Origin: Zhihengliuella halotolerans | GTDB taxonomy: Bacteria > Actinomycetota > Actinomycetes > Actinomycetales > Micrococcaceae | Direction: 5' to 3' | Assembly (NCBI RefSeq): GCF_004217565.1 | Contig: NZ_SHLA01000001.1 | Location: 1,736,001-1,800,000 of the forward strand | Length of the DNA stretch: 64,000 nt | Part shown: positions 1 to 9,094 of the stretch, piece by piece | Layout: every line of letters begins with the position of its first letter | Numbering within the stretch: position 1 is the first letter of the stretch | The notes under the pieces: generated by a model | The model's database searches: none | Told to the model about the DNA's origin: nothing | What the model saw: only the letters and a program-made list of their open reading frames with translations | Program-made: the position numbers and the translations under genes

Positions 1-1187
1 TGACCGATGATCCAGGATCGGACATCCACGAACCCGTCATCACTGCATCCACCCTGCAGAAGGTACGCCACCCCCCTGAGCCCCCAGTCATAGAGCTTGT
101 GGTGAAGCGACAGGAACATCTGCTCGAATCCGGCGATCCGCTCCGGGGCTAACTGACCCAGAGACGCCCGCAGAGCTTCCACCTGCTGCTCGACATCTCC
201 GCCGGCCACATCGCGGGCCGCCTGGACGACCGCCCAGAATTCCGTCTCCAACACTGCCTTCACGGCTGAACTCTCCGCAACGAGTCCGGCTGTCGGGGCC
301 GACATCAGCGAAGATTCAACAGTCTCATAATTCGTTGTAGTTGGGGCCACAGCCTCCTGAATCTCTGCCTCGAAATAAGCGCCCACCTCGTCGAGTACTC
401 CTTCGAATGGGTTCTCATTGGGGTCAACCTTCGGAACGTAATCGTAGACCTCCGACCATATATCGAGGTCAACCCAATCAGGGTACAGTTTTTTTGCCAA
501 TAGACCGTCAAATCGAACACGCTCTTTCCAATCTGCCGGTCGCCTCTTCCAGCTCTCCAAGAACCATTCGGAACGACTTTTTTGCCGCATTTCTAGCGAA
601 ATAATGCCTGCCTGAATTTCCCAGAAATAATCGGCATCTTCGACGTAGCTATCGATAATAGAGATTCGATCGATTCGCCCGCATCGACTCAGATGTGAAA
701 GGCCCCTAACAGACGAGATCTTTTCGAGCTCCAAATGGTGGATGTGACCAAAATTTGACGCTGATGAAAAATCAACTGACTTGGTATTAGAGAGTTGAAC
801 CCGCTGCGCTTCGAAATCCGCAGGGAACCAAGCATCGCCAGGTTGTGCCCTATATTTGTCAAGATAAATTGCACCGCCTAGTTCATCGTCGCCGAATCGA
901 CGGCCTAGAGCTGACAGAACTGCCTGATCGGCGCCGGATATCTCGACTTGAGTCAGCTTTCGACCTGCCAAAGCGACCGACCAACGTGGATCCCATCGCA
1001 CGCAAAGTCTCTCCAGAGTGCCCCAGTCGACGTCGGTAGGAAAACCGGAAACGCGGGCAAATTCCGCCACAATTCTCTTCACTGGACCCAGTCCAGCCAA
1101 CAGACTGAGATCTAGTTTCGCGTCCGGACAATAGAGTAGCCCGGGGGAATCGTTGTCCAGATAGCGATAAATTGATTCTGCGCTCAC
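1..1187 (-). CDS. DUF4240 domain protein, C-terminus beyond the left edge
   Basis: A minus-strand frame opens at GTG 1187 and stays open to base 1 (395 codons), so no stop codon is visible. A Shine-Dalgarno-like AGGA lies a few bases upstream. The last ~80 visible residues match the DUF4240 pattern: an EFWAVV start, a DVEQQVEALRASL stretch, and near the edge the YDWGL and GGCSDDGFVDVRSWI motifs. The first ~300 residues (start SAESIYRYLD) match nothing I recognise. DUF4240 has no established function. The start lies 14 nt after the stop of the APH-fold gene, so the two are probably cotranscribed. Base composition is clearly lower in GC than neighbours and the gene uses TTA, ATA and AGA codons, suggesting recent acquisition. 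The reading frame is certain; the role is unknown. Confidence 0.85.
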   Translation of the reverse strand, partial: MSAESIYRYLDNDSPGLLYCPDAKLDLSLLAGLGPVKRIVAEFARVSGFPTDVDWGTLERLCVRWDPRWSVALAGRKLTQVEISGADQAVLSALGRRFGDDELGGAIYLDKYRAQPGDAWFPADFEAQRVQLSNTKSVDFSSASNFGHIHHLELEKISSVRGLSHLSRCGRIDRISIIDSYVEDADYFWEIQAGIISLEMRQKSRSEWFLESWKRRPADWKERVRFDGLLAKKLYPDWVDLDIWSEVYDYVPKVDPNENPFEGVLDEVGAYFEAEIQEAVAPTTTNYETVESSLMSAPTAGLVAESSAVKAVLETEFWAVVQAARDVAGGDVEQQVEALRASLGQLAPERIAGFEQMFLSLHHKLYDWGLRGVAYLLQGGCSDDGFVDVRSWIIG

Positions 1188-1201
1188 ATTGTTTCCTACC
1201 T

Positions 1202-2173
1202 TCAATTCATTCGCACACGAACGCCTACGGAGGGACTGAGCCCTTCTTCGAGCAGCGTCGCGAGTGCATGGCGACCCACCTCGTGCAGCGGCTCGGCGGG
1301 GTCGTGCATGATCGCGATCAGCCCGTAATGCACCGCCCAGCCGCGAGCCCGGCGCCACAGCGCCTCCGCGGTGCCGGGCGGGACGGACGCGCCGTCGTCG
1401 TACGCCTCCTGGAACGCGGCGCGACCCGCCGGAGTGAAGTGCAGCCAGACCATGCCGAGGTCCCCGGCCGGGTCGCCGCTGGTCAGGTCGCCGAAATCGA
1501 CGACGGCAGCCAGCCTGCCGTCCGGACCAAAGACGACGTTGTGCGGGTGCGGGTCCCCGTGCAGCCACCGCGGCGGGCCTGTATGGGTGGCCGCGGAGAC
1601 GCCGTCGGCGACGACGCTGCGCAGCACGTCGACGGTTCCCGGGGCGAAACCCTCGCTCGCCGCCGGCGCGAAGAGACCGGCACCGAACTCCGCCAGTCGG
1701 TGTCCGACGGCGGCCTGGCGCAGCGCGAGGTCGGTCCCGCGGAAGATGCTCGACGGCGCGTCGTCCGGAGCCTCGACGTGCATCGCGGCGAGGAAGACGG
1801 CCAGTTCGACCGCGTATCCGTCGCGCTCGGCGGGAGCAGCGAGGGCCGCGCTCGTACCCGGATACCACGGGACGATCGCCCACTCATAGGGGTACCCGTA
1901 GCCAGGGTGCCCGGTACGTACGACGGCGGGCACGGGCAGCGGCAGGTTCGGTGCAAGCGCGGGCAGGTGTTCGACCTCGTGCCGCAGCAGCTCGACGGCC
2001 GAGAGCCGGCGCGGCAGACGCATCGCGAAGTCGTCACCCAGGCGGTAGACCACGTTGTCCCACCCGGTGGCCGCCCGCGCACGCGGCAGCTGTTCCAAGT
2101 CGGGGTGCTGGCTCGCGAGCAGCAGTGCGACGAGTTCGTCGGTGATGTCGACGTCGGCGGGCGGGAGACTCAT
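1202..2173 (-). CDS. Aminoglycoside/macrolide phosphotransferase-family (APH) kinase
   Basis: 323 residues with the APH/choline-kinase fold. Visible motifs are the catalytic loop WLHGDPHPHNVV (general base Asp, metal-binding Asn) and the metal-binding VVDFGDLTSGDPAGDLG, both around residues 210-245, preceded by an N-lobe with GWDNVVYRLGDDFAMRLPRR. The family transfers phosphate from ATP or GTP to small molecules such as aminoglycosides, macrolides, homoserine or choline; the substrate cannot be read from sequence, so resistance should not be assumed. A TAGGCT -10-like box at 2180-2185 lies exactly 6 nt before the ATG, so the mRNA may be leaderless. The DUF4240 gene follows 14 nt downstream. 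Confidence 0.85.
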   Translation of the reverse strand: MSLPPADVDITDELVALLLASQHPDLEQLPRARAATGWDNVVYRLGDDFAMRLPRRLSAVELLRHEVEHLPALAPNLPLPVPAVVRTGHPGYGYPYEWAIVPWYPGTSAALAAPAERDGYAVELAVFLAAMHVEAPDDAPSSIFRGTDLALRQAAVGHRLAEFGAGLFAPAASEGFAPGTVDVLRSVVADGVSAATHTGPPRWLHGDPHPHNVVFGPDGRLAAVVDFGDLTSGDPAGDLGMVWLHFTPAGRAAFQEAYDDGASVPPGTAEALWRRARGWAVHYGLIAIMHDPAEPLHEVGRHALATLLEEGLSPSVGVRVRMN

Positions 2174-2211
2174 CCGTTCAGCCTACTGGCTCCAGGACCC
2201 GCAGCGGCGGC

Positions 2212-2730
2212 CTATTGCTCGACGAGGACGCGGACCATGAGCGGGCGCCCGCTCGCTTCCTCCGGCACGTCGACGATGTGCTCCTTGCCGACGTAGTCCA
2301 TCGTGCAGACCTGGTTGCCGTAGGATCCGTCGAAGTGCACCGTGATCTCGTCCGCGGCGACGACCTCGACGCGGTCCAGCCGGGCCGGGCAGCTCGAGCT
2401 GCCGAACGTGTACACGCGGATCTGGGTCTCGTTCGCCCAGTCCGCCGGGTGCGGATCCTGGTTGTCGAGGGGTCCACCCGGGTCGATCGGACCGCTGGTC
2501 GGCACGGGGCTCGGTTCGCCGGGTTCTGAGGTCTCGCTCGGCGGAGTCACCGGCGTGACGTCGCCGGTCGGCGGGGGCGTGTCGGTCGGGTCTGGTTCCG
2601 GCGAACGCTGCGCCGCGAACGACATCACGACGGCGACCAGGGCGCCCACTACGAAGATCGCGACCGCGACGTACACGGCCACGATCCACCGCGACCGGGC
2701 GTGCTTGCGAGTCTCCGGGCCGTATCCCAT
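2212..2730 (-). CDS. Small single-pass membrane-anchored protein of unknown function
   Basis: 172 residues from the ATG at 2730. An in-frame GTG at 2748 would add six residues, but a GACAAT -10-like box lies 6 nt before ATG 2730 (leaderless arrangement), so the shorter form is preferred. A cytoplasmic basic N-terminus precedes one transmembrane helix (about residues 15-36, IVAVYVAVAIFVVGALVAVV), a Pro/Thr/Glu-rich linker of ~50 residues, and a compact C-terminal domain with two Cys (SSCPARLDR and QVCTMDYVG) that could form a disulfide outside the membrane. No family is recognised. It ends 38 nt before the APH-fold gene start on the same strand. Confidence 0.75.
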   Translation of the reverse strand: MGYGPETRKHARSRWIVAVYVAVAIFVVGALVAVVMSFAAQRSPEPDPTDTPPPTGDVTPVTPPSETSEPGEPSPVPTSGPIDPGGPLDNQDPHPADWANETQIRVYTFGSSSCPARLDRVEVVAADEITVHFDGSYGNQVCTMDYVGKEHIVDVPEEASGRPLMVRVLVEQ

Positions 2731-2904
2731 GTGCTCATTGTCTCCCACTTCTCCGCCGCAGGCGACAGCGATTCGCTAACGATCGCACGGAGCGGCGCAG
2801 GGCCCGCTTCAGGTTGGGAGGCCGACGACGGCCGCAAGAAGTGGAAGGGCCTCCTCGACGGAGTCATCGCCTCCTGAACCCGGCCCCGGGGGCGGAGAAT
2901 GCGC

Positions 2905-2965
2905 AACGCCCCGTGAGCGGAGGTCGCTTCGAGATGCTTCGAACGACTTCTACTCACGGGGCGTT
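2905..2965 (-). terminator. Stem-loop downstream of gatB
   Basis: A perfect 13-bp inverted repeat (arms 2905-2917 and 2953-2965, AACGCCCCGTGAG and its complement) encloses a 35-nt loop, 25 nt after the gatB stop. There is no clear U tract, so it may act as a Rho-independent-like terminator or as a 3' stabilising hairpin. Confidence 0.6.
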
Positions 2966-2989
2966 ACCGCCGGTTGGCCGGCGGGACGG

Positions 2990-4504
2990 TCAGCCCTCGA
3001 TGCCGAGCTTCTCCAGCACGAGCTCGCGCACGCGGCCGGCGTCGGCCTGCCCGCGGGTGGCCTTCATGACCGGCCCGATCAGGGCGCCGACGGCCTGCAG
3101 CTTGCCGCCCTTGATCTTCTCGACCACGCCGGGCATCTGGGCCATGGCGTCGTCGATCGCCGCGCCGAGGGCCGAATCGTCGTTCACGACGGCGAGGCCG
3201 CGCGCCTCGACGATCTCGGTCGGTGTGCCCTCGCCGGCGATCACGAACTCGAGCACCTGGCGGGCGATCTTGTCGTTGATCTTCTTGGCCTCGATCAGCG
3301 AGTTCAGCTCGATGATCGTCGCCGGGGTTGCACCCAGCTCGGTCGGCTCGACGTCGGCGTTCTTGGCCAGGCGCGAGATCTCGCCCATCCACCACTTGCG
3401 GGCGACGGCGGCCGACGCACCGGCGGCAATGGTCTCCTCGATGGCGTCCATCAAACCGGCGTTGACGACGTCGCGGAACTCCGCGTCGGCGTAACCCCAC
3501 TCGGCCTGCAGGCGCTTGCGGCGCTCGGCCGGCGGCTCCGGCAGACGCGAGCGCAGCTCCTCGATCCAGGCCGCACTCGTGACGATCGGGACGAGGTCCG
3601 GCTCCGGGAAGTAGCGGTAGTCGTCGGCGTCGGACTTCGGGCGGCCCGACGTCGTCGTGCGCGTGTCCTCGTGCCAGTGACGGGTTTCCTGCGTCACCGT
3701 GTCGCCCGCGTTCAGGACTCCCGCCTGGCGGGAGATCTCGAAGCGCACGGCGTGGTCTACGGCGCGCAGTGAGTTCACGTTCTTGGTCTCGGTGCGCGTG
3801 CCGAACTTGTCCGCGCCCTTCGGCATGAGGGAGACGTTGGCGTCGCAGCGGACGTTGCCGCGCTCCATGCGCGCGTCGGAGACGCCGAGGTTCTTGACGA
3901 TCTCGCGGATGGCCGCGACGTACGCCTTGGCCAGCTCCGGTGCGCGCTTGCCCGCACCGACGACCGGCTTGGTGACGATCTCGACGAGAGGCACGCCCGC
4001 GCGGTTGTAGTCGACCAGCGAGAAGTCCGCGCCCTGGATGCGTCCGGCCGCGCCGCCCATGTGGGTCAGCTTGCCGGCGTCCTCCTCCATGTGGGCGCGT
4101 TCGATCTCCACGCGGAAGACCTCGCCGTCCTCGAGCTCGATGTCGATGTAGCCGTCGTAGGCGATCGGATCGTCGTACTGCGAGGTCTGGAAGTTCTTCG
4201 GGGTGTCCGGGTAGAAGTAGTTCTTTCGGGCGAATCCGCACGTCTCGGCAATCTTGCAGTTCAGCGCGAGGCCGATCATGATCGCGTATTCGACGCCGGC
4301 CTTGTTGACCACCGGCAGCACGCCCGGCAGGCCGAGGTCGACCTCGTTGACGTTGGTGTTGGGCTCGTCGCCGAACGCGTTGGGGGCCGAGGAGAACATC
4401 TTGGTCTTGGTGTTCAGCTCGACGTGGACCTCGAAGCCCAGGACCGGGTCATAGGTCTCCAGCGCCTCGTCGAAGTCCACCAGGGTCTCGGTTGCAGCGC
4501 TCAT
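2990..4504 (-). CDS. gatB: Asp-tRNA(Asn)/Glu-tRNA(Gln) amidotransferase subunit B
   Basis: GatB binds the misacylated tRNA, phosphorylates its Glu or Asp side chain and receives ammonia from GatA, giving Gln-tRNA(Gln) or Asn-tRNA(Asn). The 504-residue protein starts [33 protein letters not shown], with the GatB hallmark FEVHVEL, then an ATP-binding core ([24 protein letters not shown]) and a C-terminal YqeY-like tRNA-binding tail. A longer in-frame start at 4570 would intrude into gatA; the ATG at 4504 overlaps the gatA TGA as ATGA, the usual translational coupling, and gives normal family length. It is the last gene of gatCAB and is followed by a strong hairpin. Confidence 0.97.
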   Translation of the reverse strand: MSAATETLVDFDEALETYDPVLGFEVHVELNTKTKMFSSAPNAFGDEPNTNVNEVDLGLPGVLPVVNKAGVEYAIMIGLALNCKIAETCGFARKNYFYPDTPKNFQTSQYDDPIAYDGYIDIELEDGEVFRVEIERAHMEEDAGKLTHMGGAAGRIQGADFSLVDYNRAGVPLVEIVTKPVVGAGKRAPELAKAYVAAIREIVKNLGVSDARMERGNVRCDANVSLMPKGADKFGTRTETKNVNSLRAVDHAVRFEISRQAGVLNAGDTVTQETRHWHEDTRTTTSGRPKSDADDYRYFPEPDLVPIVTSAAWIEELRSRLPEPPAERRKRLQAEWGYADAEFRDVVNAGLMDAIEETIAAGASAAVARKWWMGEISRLAKNADVEPTELGATPATIIELNSLIEAKKINDKIARQVLEFVIAGEGTPTEIVEARGLAVVNDDSALGAAIDDAMAQMPGVVEKIKGGKLQAVGALIGPVMKATRGQADAGRVRELVLEKLGIEG

Positions 4505-6051
4505 CGTGCAGCACCCTCCTCGATAGCGGCGGCCAGCTCGGGCGCCTGGTCGATCAATGCTCCGCCCCATTTGTCCTCGAGCAGCTTCTCGAGGGCGGCT
4601 CCGGCACGGTAGACGCGGGCGTCCTCGCGGGCCGGGGCCAGGAACTGGATGCCCACCGGCAGCCCCTCGGAGAGGCCGCCCGGCACGGAGATGCCCGGGA
4701 CGCCGGCGAGGTTGGCCGGGATGGTGGCGACGTCGTTGAGGTACATCGCCAGCGGGTCGTCGGACTTGGAGCCGAACTCGAACGCGACGTTCGGGCTCGT
4801 CGGCGAGACCAGCACGTCGGCCTGCTCGAACGCGGCCGCGAAGTCGCGCTGGACCAGGGTGCGGACCTTCTGCGCCGAGCCGTAGTAGGCGTCGTAGTAG
4901 CCGGCCGAGAGGGCGTAGGTGCCCAGGATGATGCGGCGCTTGACCTCGTCGCCGAAGCCGGCGGCGCGGGTCGAGCCCATGACGCGCTCGATCGTCAGCG
5001 GTCCCTCCTCGGGGAGGACGCGCTGGCCGTAGCGGACGCCGTCGAACTTGGCGAGGTTCGAGGACACCTCACTCGGCATGATCAGGTAGTAGGCGCCGAG
5101 CGCGTACTTGAAGTTCGGGCAGTGCACCTCGACGATCTCGGCGCCGGCCTCGGCGAGCAGCGCGAGGGACTCGTCGAAGCGCGCCTGGACGCCGGCCTCG
5201 TAGCCCTCGCCCGTGAGCTCCTTGATGACGCCGACGCGCACGCCGGTCAGGTCGCCGGTCGCGCCGAGCTTCGCCGCCTCGACGAGCGACGGAACCGGGT
5301 CCGTCAGCGAGGTGGAGTCGCGCTCGTCGTGGCCGCCGATCAGCTCGTGCAGGATCGCCGAGTCCAGCACGGTCCGGGTGACGGGGCCGATCTGGTCGAG
5401 CGAGGACGCCATGGCGATCGCGCCGTAGCGCGAGACCGAACCGTAGGTCGGCTTCACGCCGACGGTGCCGGTGACGGCGCCGGGCTGGCGGATGGACCCG
5501 CCGGTGTCGGTGCCGAGGGCCAGCGGCGCCTCGAATGCGGCGACGGCCGCGGCCGACCCGCCGCCGGAGCCGCCCGGGATGCGGTCCAGGTCCCACGGGT
5601 TGCGGGTGTTGCCGTACGCGGAGTGCTCGGTCGAGGAGCCCATCGCGAACTCGTCGAGGTTGGTCTTGCCGAGCATCGGCAGCTTCGCGGCACGGACCTT
5701 CTCGATCACGGTCGCGTCGTACGGGCTCATCCAGCCTTCGAGCATCTTCGAGGCGGCCGTGGTCGGCTGCCCCACGGTAACGATGAGGTCCTTGACCGCG
5801 ATCGGCACGCCGGCCATCGGGTGCAGGGCCTCGGCCTCGGCGCCGCCGGCCGCGCGGATCGCGTCGACCTCGGCGGCCACGGCGAGCGCCTCCTCGGCGT
5901 TGACGTGCAGGAAAGCGTGCACGCCGCGTTCTCCTCCGTCGACGGCGGCGATGCGGTCGAGGTGCGCCTGCACGGCCTCGACGGACGTGACCTCGCCGGC
6001 GCGCAGCTTCTCAGCGAGCGCGGCGGCGGACAGCTTGATGATCTCGCTCAT
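4501..6051 (-). CDS. gatA: Asp-tRNA(Asn)/Glu-tRNA(Gln) amidotransferase subunit A
   Basis: GatA is the amidase that hydrolyses glutamine and feeds ammonia to GatB. The 516-residue protein has the amidase signature with the Ser-cisSer-Lys triad: Lys in [12 protein letters not shown] (about residue 80), the glycine-rich [11 protein letters not shown], and the nucleophile Ser in [10 protein letters not shown] (about residue 180). Length is normal. It starts 3 nt after the gatC stop and its TGA overlaps the gatB ATG, so the three subunits are cotranscribed. Confidence 0.97.
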   Translation of the reverse strand: MSEIIKLSAAALAEKLRAGEVTSVEAVQAHLDRIAAVDGGERGVHAFLHVNAEEALAVAAEVDAIRAAGGAEAEALHPMAGVPIAVKDLIVTVGQPTTAASKMLEGWMSPYDATVIEKVRAAKLPMLGKTNLDEFAMGSSTEHSAYGNTRNPWDLDRIPGGSGGGSAAAVAAFEAPLALGTDTGGSIRQPGAVTGTVGVKPTYGSVSRYGAIAMASSLDQIGPVTRTVLDSAILHELIGGHDERDSTSLTDPVPSLVEAAKLGATGDLTGVRVGVIKELTGEGYEAGVQARFDESLALLAEAGAEIVEVHCPNFKYALGAYYLIMPSEVSSNLAKFDGVRYGQRVLPEEGPLTIERVMGSTRAAGFGDEVKRRIILGTYALSAGYYDAYYGSAQKVRTLVQRDFAAAFEQADVLVSPTSPNVAFEFGSKSDDPLAMYLNDVATIPANLAGVPGISVPGGLSEGLPVGIQFLAPAREDARVYRAGAALEKLLEDKWGGALIDQAPELAAAIEEGAAR

Positions 6052-6054
6052 GGT

Positions 6055-6351
6055 CTACTCCCCATCCAGAATCGCCGGGACCTTGAAGCGGTTCTCGTCC
6101 GCGTCCGGTGCGTTGGCCAGCGCCTGCTCGGGCGTCAGCGTCTTGCCGACCACGTCCTCGCGCAGGACGTTCGTCAGCGGGATCGGGTGGCTGGTGGCCG
6201 GGACATCGTCTCCGGCGGCTTCGCTCACGGCCGCGATGGAGTCGACGATCACGGCGAGTTCGCCGGTCATCTTGTCCAGTTCGGCATCGTTCATCTCGAT
6301 GTGCGCAAGCCTTGCCAGGTGGACTACGTCCTCACGGCTGATGGCAGACAT
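6055..6351 (-). CDS. gatC: Asp-tRNA(Asn)/Glu-tRNA(Gln) amidotransferase subunit C
   Basis: A 98-residue helical GatC protein (starts SAISREDVVHLARLAHIEM) that wraps around GatA and stabilises the GatAB complex. A GGGAG Shine-Dalgarno lies 4 nt before the ATG, and it heads the gatCAB operon. A TAGAAT hexamer at 6390-6395 could be the -10 element, but no -35 was seen. Confidence 0.95.
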   Translation of the reverse strand: MSAISREDVVHLARLAHIEMNDAELDKMTGELAVIVDSIAAVSEAAGDDVPATSHPIPLTNVLREDVVGKTLTPEQALANAPDADENRFKVPAILDGE

Positions 6352-6467
6352 GTAGCTCCCACAGTGGTTGGGTCATTGGTTCGCGTTTCATTCTATTCCA
6401 GCGCCGGCACCCCGCCGCACGCGGCCGGGCGGCGTTCCCGTACGACGACGTTCCGTCTCGTTCCGCG

Positions 6468-6926
6468 TCAGGACCGTCCGGCGCGTTCCTGCACGACGGC
6501 GAGGGCGCGCTGCCGGTCGGTCGCGACGAACGTCTCGGAATCGGTGAGCAGCGTGGGCACGGTCTCGTTGCCCTTGTTCAGCGCGCGCACGCGGGCCGCG
6601 GCGTCGTCGTCCTTCCAGATGTTGACCCAGTAGACGTCGTCGAGGCGGGTGCGCAGCGTCCACATCAAGCGCAGGCAGAACGTGCAGCCCGGACGCCAGA
6701 ACACCACCACTCCCCCGTTCTCCAGGTGCGCGTCGACGCCCGCGTCCGGCTGCGAGCCGGCGAGCATCGAAATGCCCGTGAAGCCCGCGAAGATCAGGAG
6801 CGCGACGCTGAAGAGAACGGCGACCGCATCGACGGTGGGGCCGGCGAACGCGCGGGCCAGGACGACGGCCGCGAGGACGATCACGAGAACGGTCAGGAGC
6901 CAGGCGTTGGCGAAGAGGCGGCGCAT
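6468..6926 (-). CDS. Membrane-anchored glutaredoxin-like (mycoredoxin-type) protein
   Basis: 152 residues: two N-terminal membrane helices (about residues 9-28 and 33-55), then a short glutaredoxin fold from residue 72. The active site is Cys81-Thr-Phe-Cys84 in VVVFWRPGCTFC, followed by the cis-Pro loop NETVPTLL. Most mycoredoxins are soluble and about 80 residues long; here the domain carries a membrane anchor. It probably reduces disulfides or mixed mycothiol disulfides at the membrane; which face is not decided by the sequence, though the short loop between helices would place both ends on the same side. A TAGGGT -10-like box at 6933-6938 lies 6 nt before the ATG. The gene is 20 nt downstream of the ABC permease gene with which it may be cotranscribed. 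Confidence 0.8.
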   Translation of the reverse strand: MRRLFANAWLLTVLVIVLAAVVLARAFAGPTVDAVAVLFSVALLIFAGFTGISMLAGSQPDAGVDAHLENGGVVVFWRPGCTFCLRLMWTLRTRLDDVYWVNIWKDDDAAARVRALNKGNETVPTLLTDSETFVATDRQRALAVVQERAGRS

Positions 6927-6946
6927 GCCTCCACCCTACCCAAGCC

Positions 6947-8305
6947 CTACAGCACGCGCTCCGGGCGGGCCAGAATTCCCGGGACCAGACGGGCGGCCAG
7001 GAACAGGGCGCCGCGCACGAGCAGGAATCCGGCGGCGAACACGGCCGCGACGGTCACGAGGGCGAGCGGCTGGACGAACAGAGCGATGCCGAGCAGCGGG
7101 GCGAGCAGCAGCACCGCACAGAGCGCGGATCCGCCGGAGACGACCCACACGGCGCTCATCATCGCCTGCGCGGTCGCCGCGTTCATGGTTTTCCGCGGCA
7201 TGCCGAGCCGGTCCATCGACACCAGCACCGGGGCGCGGTCCAACGTGGCCGCGGCCTGGTTCAGGCCCATCGAGCACGCGACCATGAGGAAGGATCCGGC
7301 CAGCGTCACGAGCACGCCGGTGGAGATGTCGACCATCAGGAACTGCTCGGCTGCGGGCATGTCATCGGAAGCCGTGATCTGCGCAAAGGCGAGCCCGGCA
7401 GCGGCGAACACGCCCACGAAGCTCGTCACTGCGACGCCGCCGACCTGCCGCCACACGGCCTTCGGGTCCTCGAGCACGGTCCGCGCGGCGATCAGCGAGC
7501 GCACGTCCTTCGCCCGCCGGTGCTTGATGTTCGCCGAGACGCGCAGAACCCACGGCCCGATGAGGTCCAGCGCGAGCAGCCCGGCCCCGAAGGCCACGCC
7601 GACGGCGAGCGTCATCGCGACGATCCCGCCGACCTGGCCGAAACTCGGCACCGCTTGCGCGAGCACCGCGGCCAGCACGACGACGCCCAGCCCGACCAGC
7701 AGCCGGCGCCACGGCGACGCGGCCGGACGCTGACGCGTGCGCACGCCCAGCGGGGTCACGTTGACCGCACGCAGGCCGGCGAGCGCGCTCAGCGCACCGA
7801 GCACGACGACGCCGGCGGCGATGAGCGGCGCCCACCACCACGGCATCCACATGCCGGCGCCGAGGGCCTCGCCGCGGAACGTCAGCAGGCCGACCAGCGG
7901 GGCGGACGCGGCGTAGAGTCCGATGCCGCCGAGCGCGCCTCCGGCGGCGAGGGCTACCGCCTCGATCAGGGTCAGGGCCGCGAGTGTGCCGCGGGACGCG
8001 CCGAGCAGGCGCAGCGAGGAGAGCCGGTCGTCGCGCCGGCGGGCGGCCATGCGGGCGGCGGACGCGCCAACCGAGGCGAGCGGGACGACGAGCAGCGCGA
8101 GCGCGATGACCGCGAGGACCTGGTAGAGCCCGGCCAGCTCGTCGTCCCACGAGAAGAACACGCGCGCGCCGGCGATCACGAGCAGCAACAGGGCCGTGAC
8201 CACCGCGAAGGACGCCACCGGGAGCAGCGAGGCGGCGTCCCGGCGTCGCGCACCCCCGGAACGCAGCAGCGGGGCCAGTCGCAGCGCCGTCGTCATCGAG
8301 CTCAC
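6947..8305 (-). CDS. FtsX-like ABC transporter permease
   Basis: About 450 residues, very hydrophobic, with repeated membrane helices (for example LLPVASFAVVTALLLLVIAGARVFF and LAVIALALLVVPLASVGASAARMAARRRDDRLSSLRLLGAS), the layout of MacB/FtsX-type permeases with two half-repeats. The GTG at 8305 overlaps the upstream ATPase stop as GTGA; an ATG at 8296 is an equally possible start three codons in. A much longer in-frame start at 8368 lies inside the ATPase gene and is rejected. The substrate is unknown; such pairs usually move lipids, peptides or antimicrobials out of the membrane. Confidence 0.85.
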   Translation of the reverse strand: MSSMTTALRLAPLLRSGGARRRDAASLLPVASFAVVTALLLLVIAGARVFFSWDDELAGLYQVLAVIALALLVVPLASVGASAARMAARRRDDRLSSLRLLGASRGTLAALTLIEAVALAAGGALGGIGLYAASAPLVGLLTFRGEALGAGMWMPWWWAPLIAAGVVVLGALSALAGLRAVNVTPLGVRTRQRPAASPWRRLLVGLGVVVLAAVLAQAVPSFGQVGGIVAMTLAVGVAFGAGLLALDLIGPWVLRVSANIKHRRAKDVRSLIAARTVLEDPKAVWRQVGGVAVTSFVGVFAAAGLAFAQITASDDMPAAEQFLMVDISTGVLVTLAGSFLMVACSMGLNQAAATLDRAPVLVSMDRLGMPRKTMNAATAQAMMSAVWVVSGGSALCAVLLLAPLLGIALFVQPLALVTVAAVFAAGFLLVRGALFLAARLVPGILARPERVL

Positions 8306-9000
8306 GAGGCGGCCGCCGCGACGTCGGAGACGACCGCGCCATCGCGCAGTGTCAGCACCCGGCGGCACCGCGCGGCGACGTCGGGGTCGTGGGTGACGAC
8401 GACGAGGGTGCGCCCCTGGGCGACGGACGCCAGCAGCAGGTCCAGGACCTCGTTCGAGGTCGCGGAGTCCAGGGCGCCGGTGGGCTCGTCGGCGAAGATC
8501 AGCTGCGCGCCGGTGACGTGGGCGCGGGCGATGGCCACACGCTGGACCTGCCCGCCCGAGAGCTCGCCGAGCCGGCGGTTCTCGAGGCCGGCGAGGCCGA
8601 GGTCACCCAGCCATCCGGCGGCGCGCGCCTCCGCCTCACGGCGGGGCGTGCCGGAGAGCATGAGCGCGACGGCCACGTTCTCGAGGGCGGTCAGTTCGCT
8701 GAGCAGCAGCCCCTGCTGGAAGACGAAGCCGAGCTCCTCGCGGCGCAGCTTGGCCCGCTGTTCGTCGTCAAGCGTGTCGACCTGCACAGGGCCGGTCGAA
8801 GCGTCCAGCAGCACGTGGCCGGCGCTGGGCGCGATGATCCCGGCGAGCGCGTGCAGGAGCGTGGACTTTCCGGAGCCGGAGGCCCCCATGATGGCGACGG
8901 ACTCGCCGCGAGTGATGTCGAGGTTGACGTCGTGCAGGGCTGGCGCGTGAGCTCCGGGGTAGGTGTGCCCGAGGCCTCGCACGGAGAGAAGTTTGGTCAT
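8302..9000 (-). CDS. ABC transporter ATP-binding protein (LolD/MacB type)
   Basis: 232 residues with complete ATPase motifs: Walker A GASGSGKST (about residue 40), signature LSGGQVQRVAIARA, Walker B LIFADEPTGALDS and the switch His in THDPD. The DEPTGALDS form is typical of the LolD/MacB/FtsE branch that works with FtsX-like permeases. It overlaps the permease gene by 4 nt, so the pair makes one exporter. A weak -10-like CAGACT at 9007-9012 lies 6 nt before the ATG. Confidence 0.92.
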   Translation of the reverse strand: MTKLLSVRGLGHTYPGAHAPALHDVNLDITRGESVAIMGASGSGKSTLLHALAGIIAPSAGHVLLDASTGPVQVDTLDDEQRAKLRREELGFVFQQGLLLSELTALENVAVALMLSGTPRREAEARAAGWLGDLGLAGLENRRLGELSGGQVQRVAIARAHVTGAQLIFADEPTGALDSATSNEVLDLLLASVAQGRTLVVVTHDPDVAARCRRVLTLRDGAVVSDVAAAAS

Positions 9001-9064
9001 GTTCCAAGTCTGGCGCGCGGCCCCACCCCGCCGCGTCGCCCCCGCGGCTGAATCGTCGCACCGG

Positions 9065-9088
9065 CTCCTCAGCCCTGGGGATGAGGAG
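9065..9088 (-). terminator. Short stem-loop after the hipBA-cap operon
   Basis: A perfect 7-bp inverted repeat (CTCCTCA at 9065-9071, TGAGGAG at 9082-9088) with a 10-nt loop begins 6 nt past the stop of the maltokinase-cap-like gene. It is short and lacks a U run, so termination is only plausible. Confidence 0.4.
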
Positions 9089-9094
9089 TGTGGT

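Noticed and set aside
4492-6633. A 713-codon plus-strand open frame
   Set aside because: It is antisense to gatA/gatC, with low-complexity Arg/Gly/Asp content typical of shadow frames in high-GC DNA; the opposite strand holds clear amidase motifs.
8305-8368. Longer permease start at 8368
   Set aside because: It lies inside the ATPase gene and encodes an Arg-rich stretch unlike a permease start.
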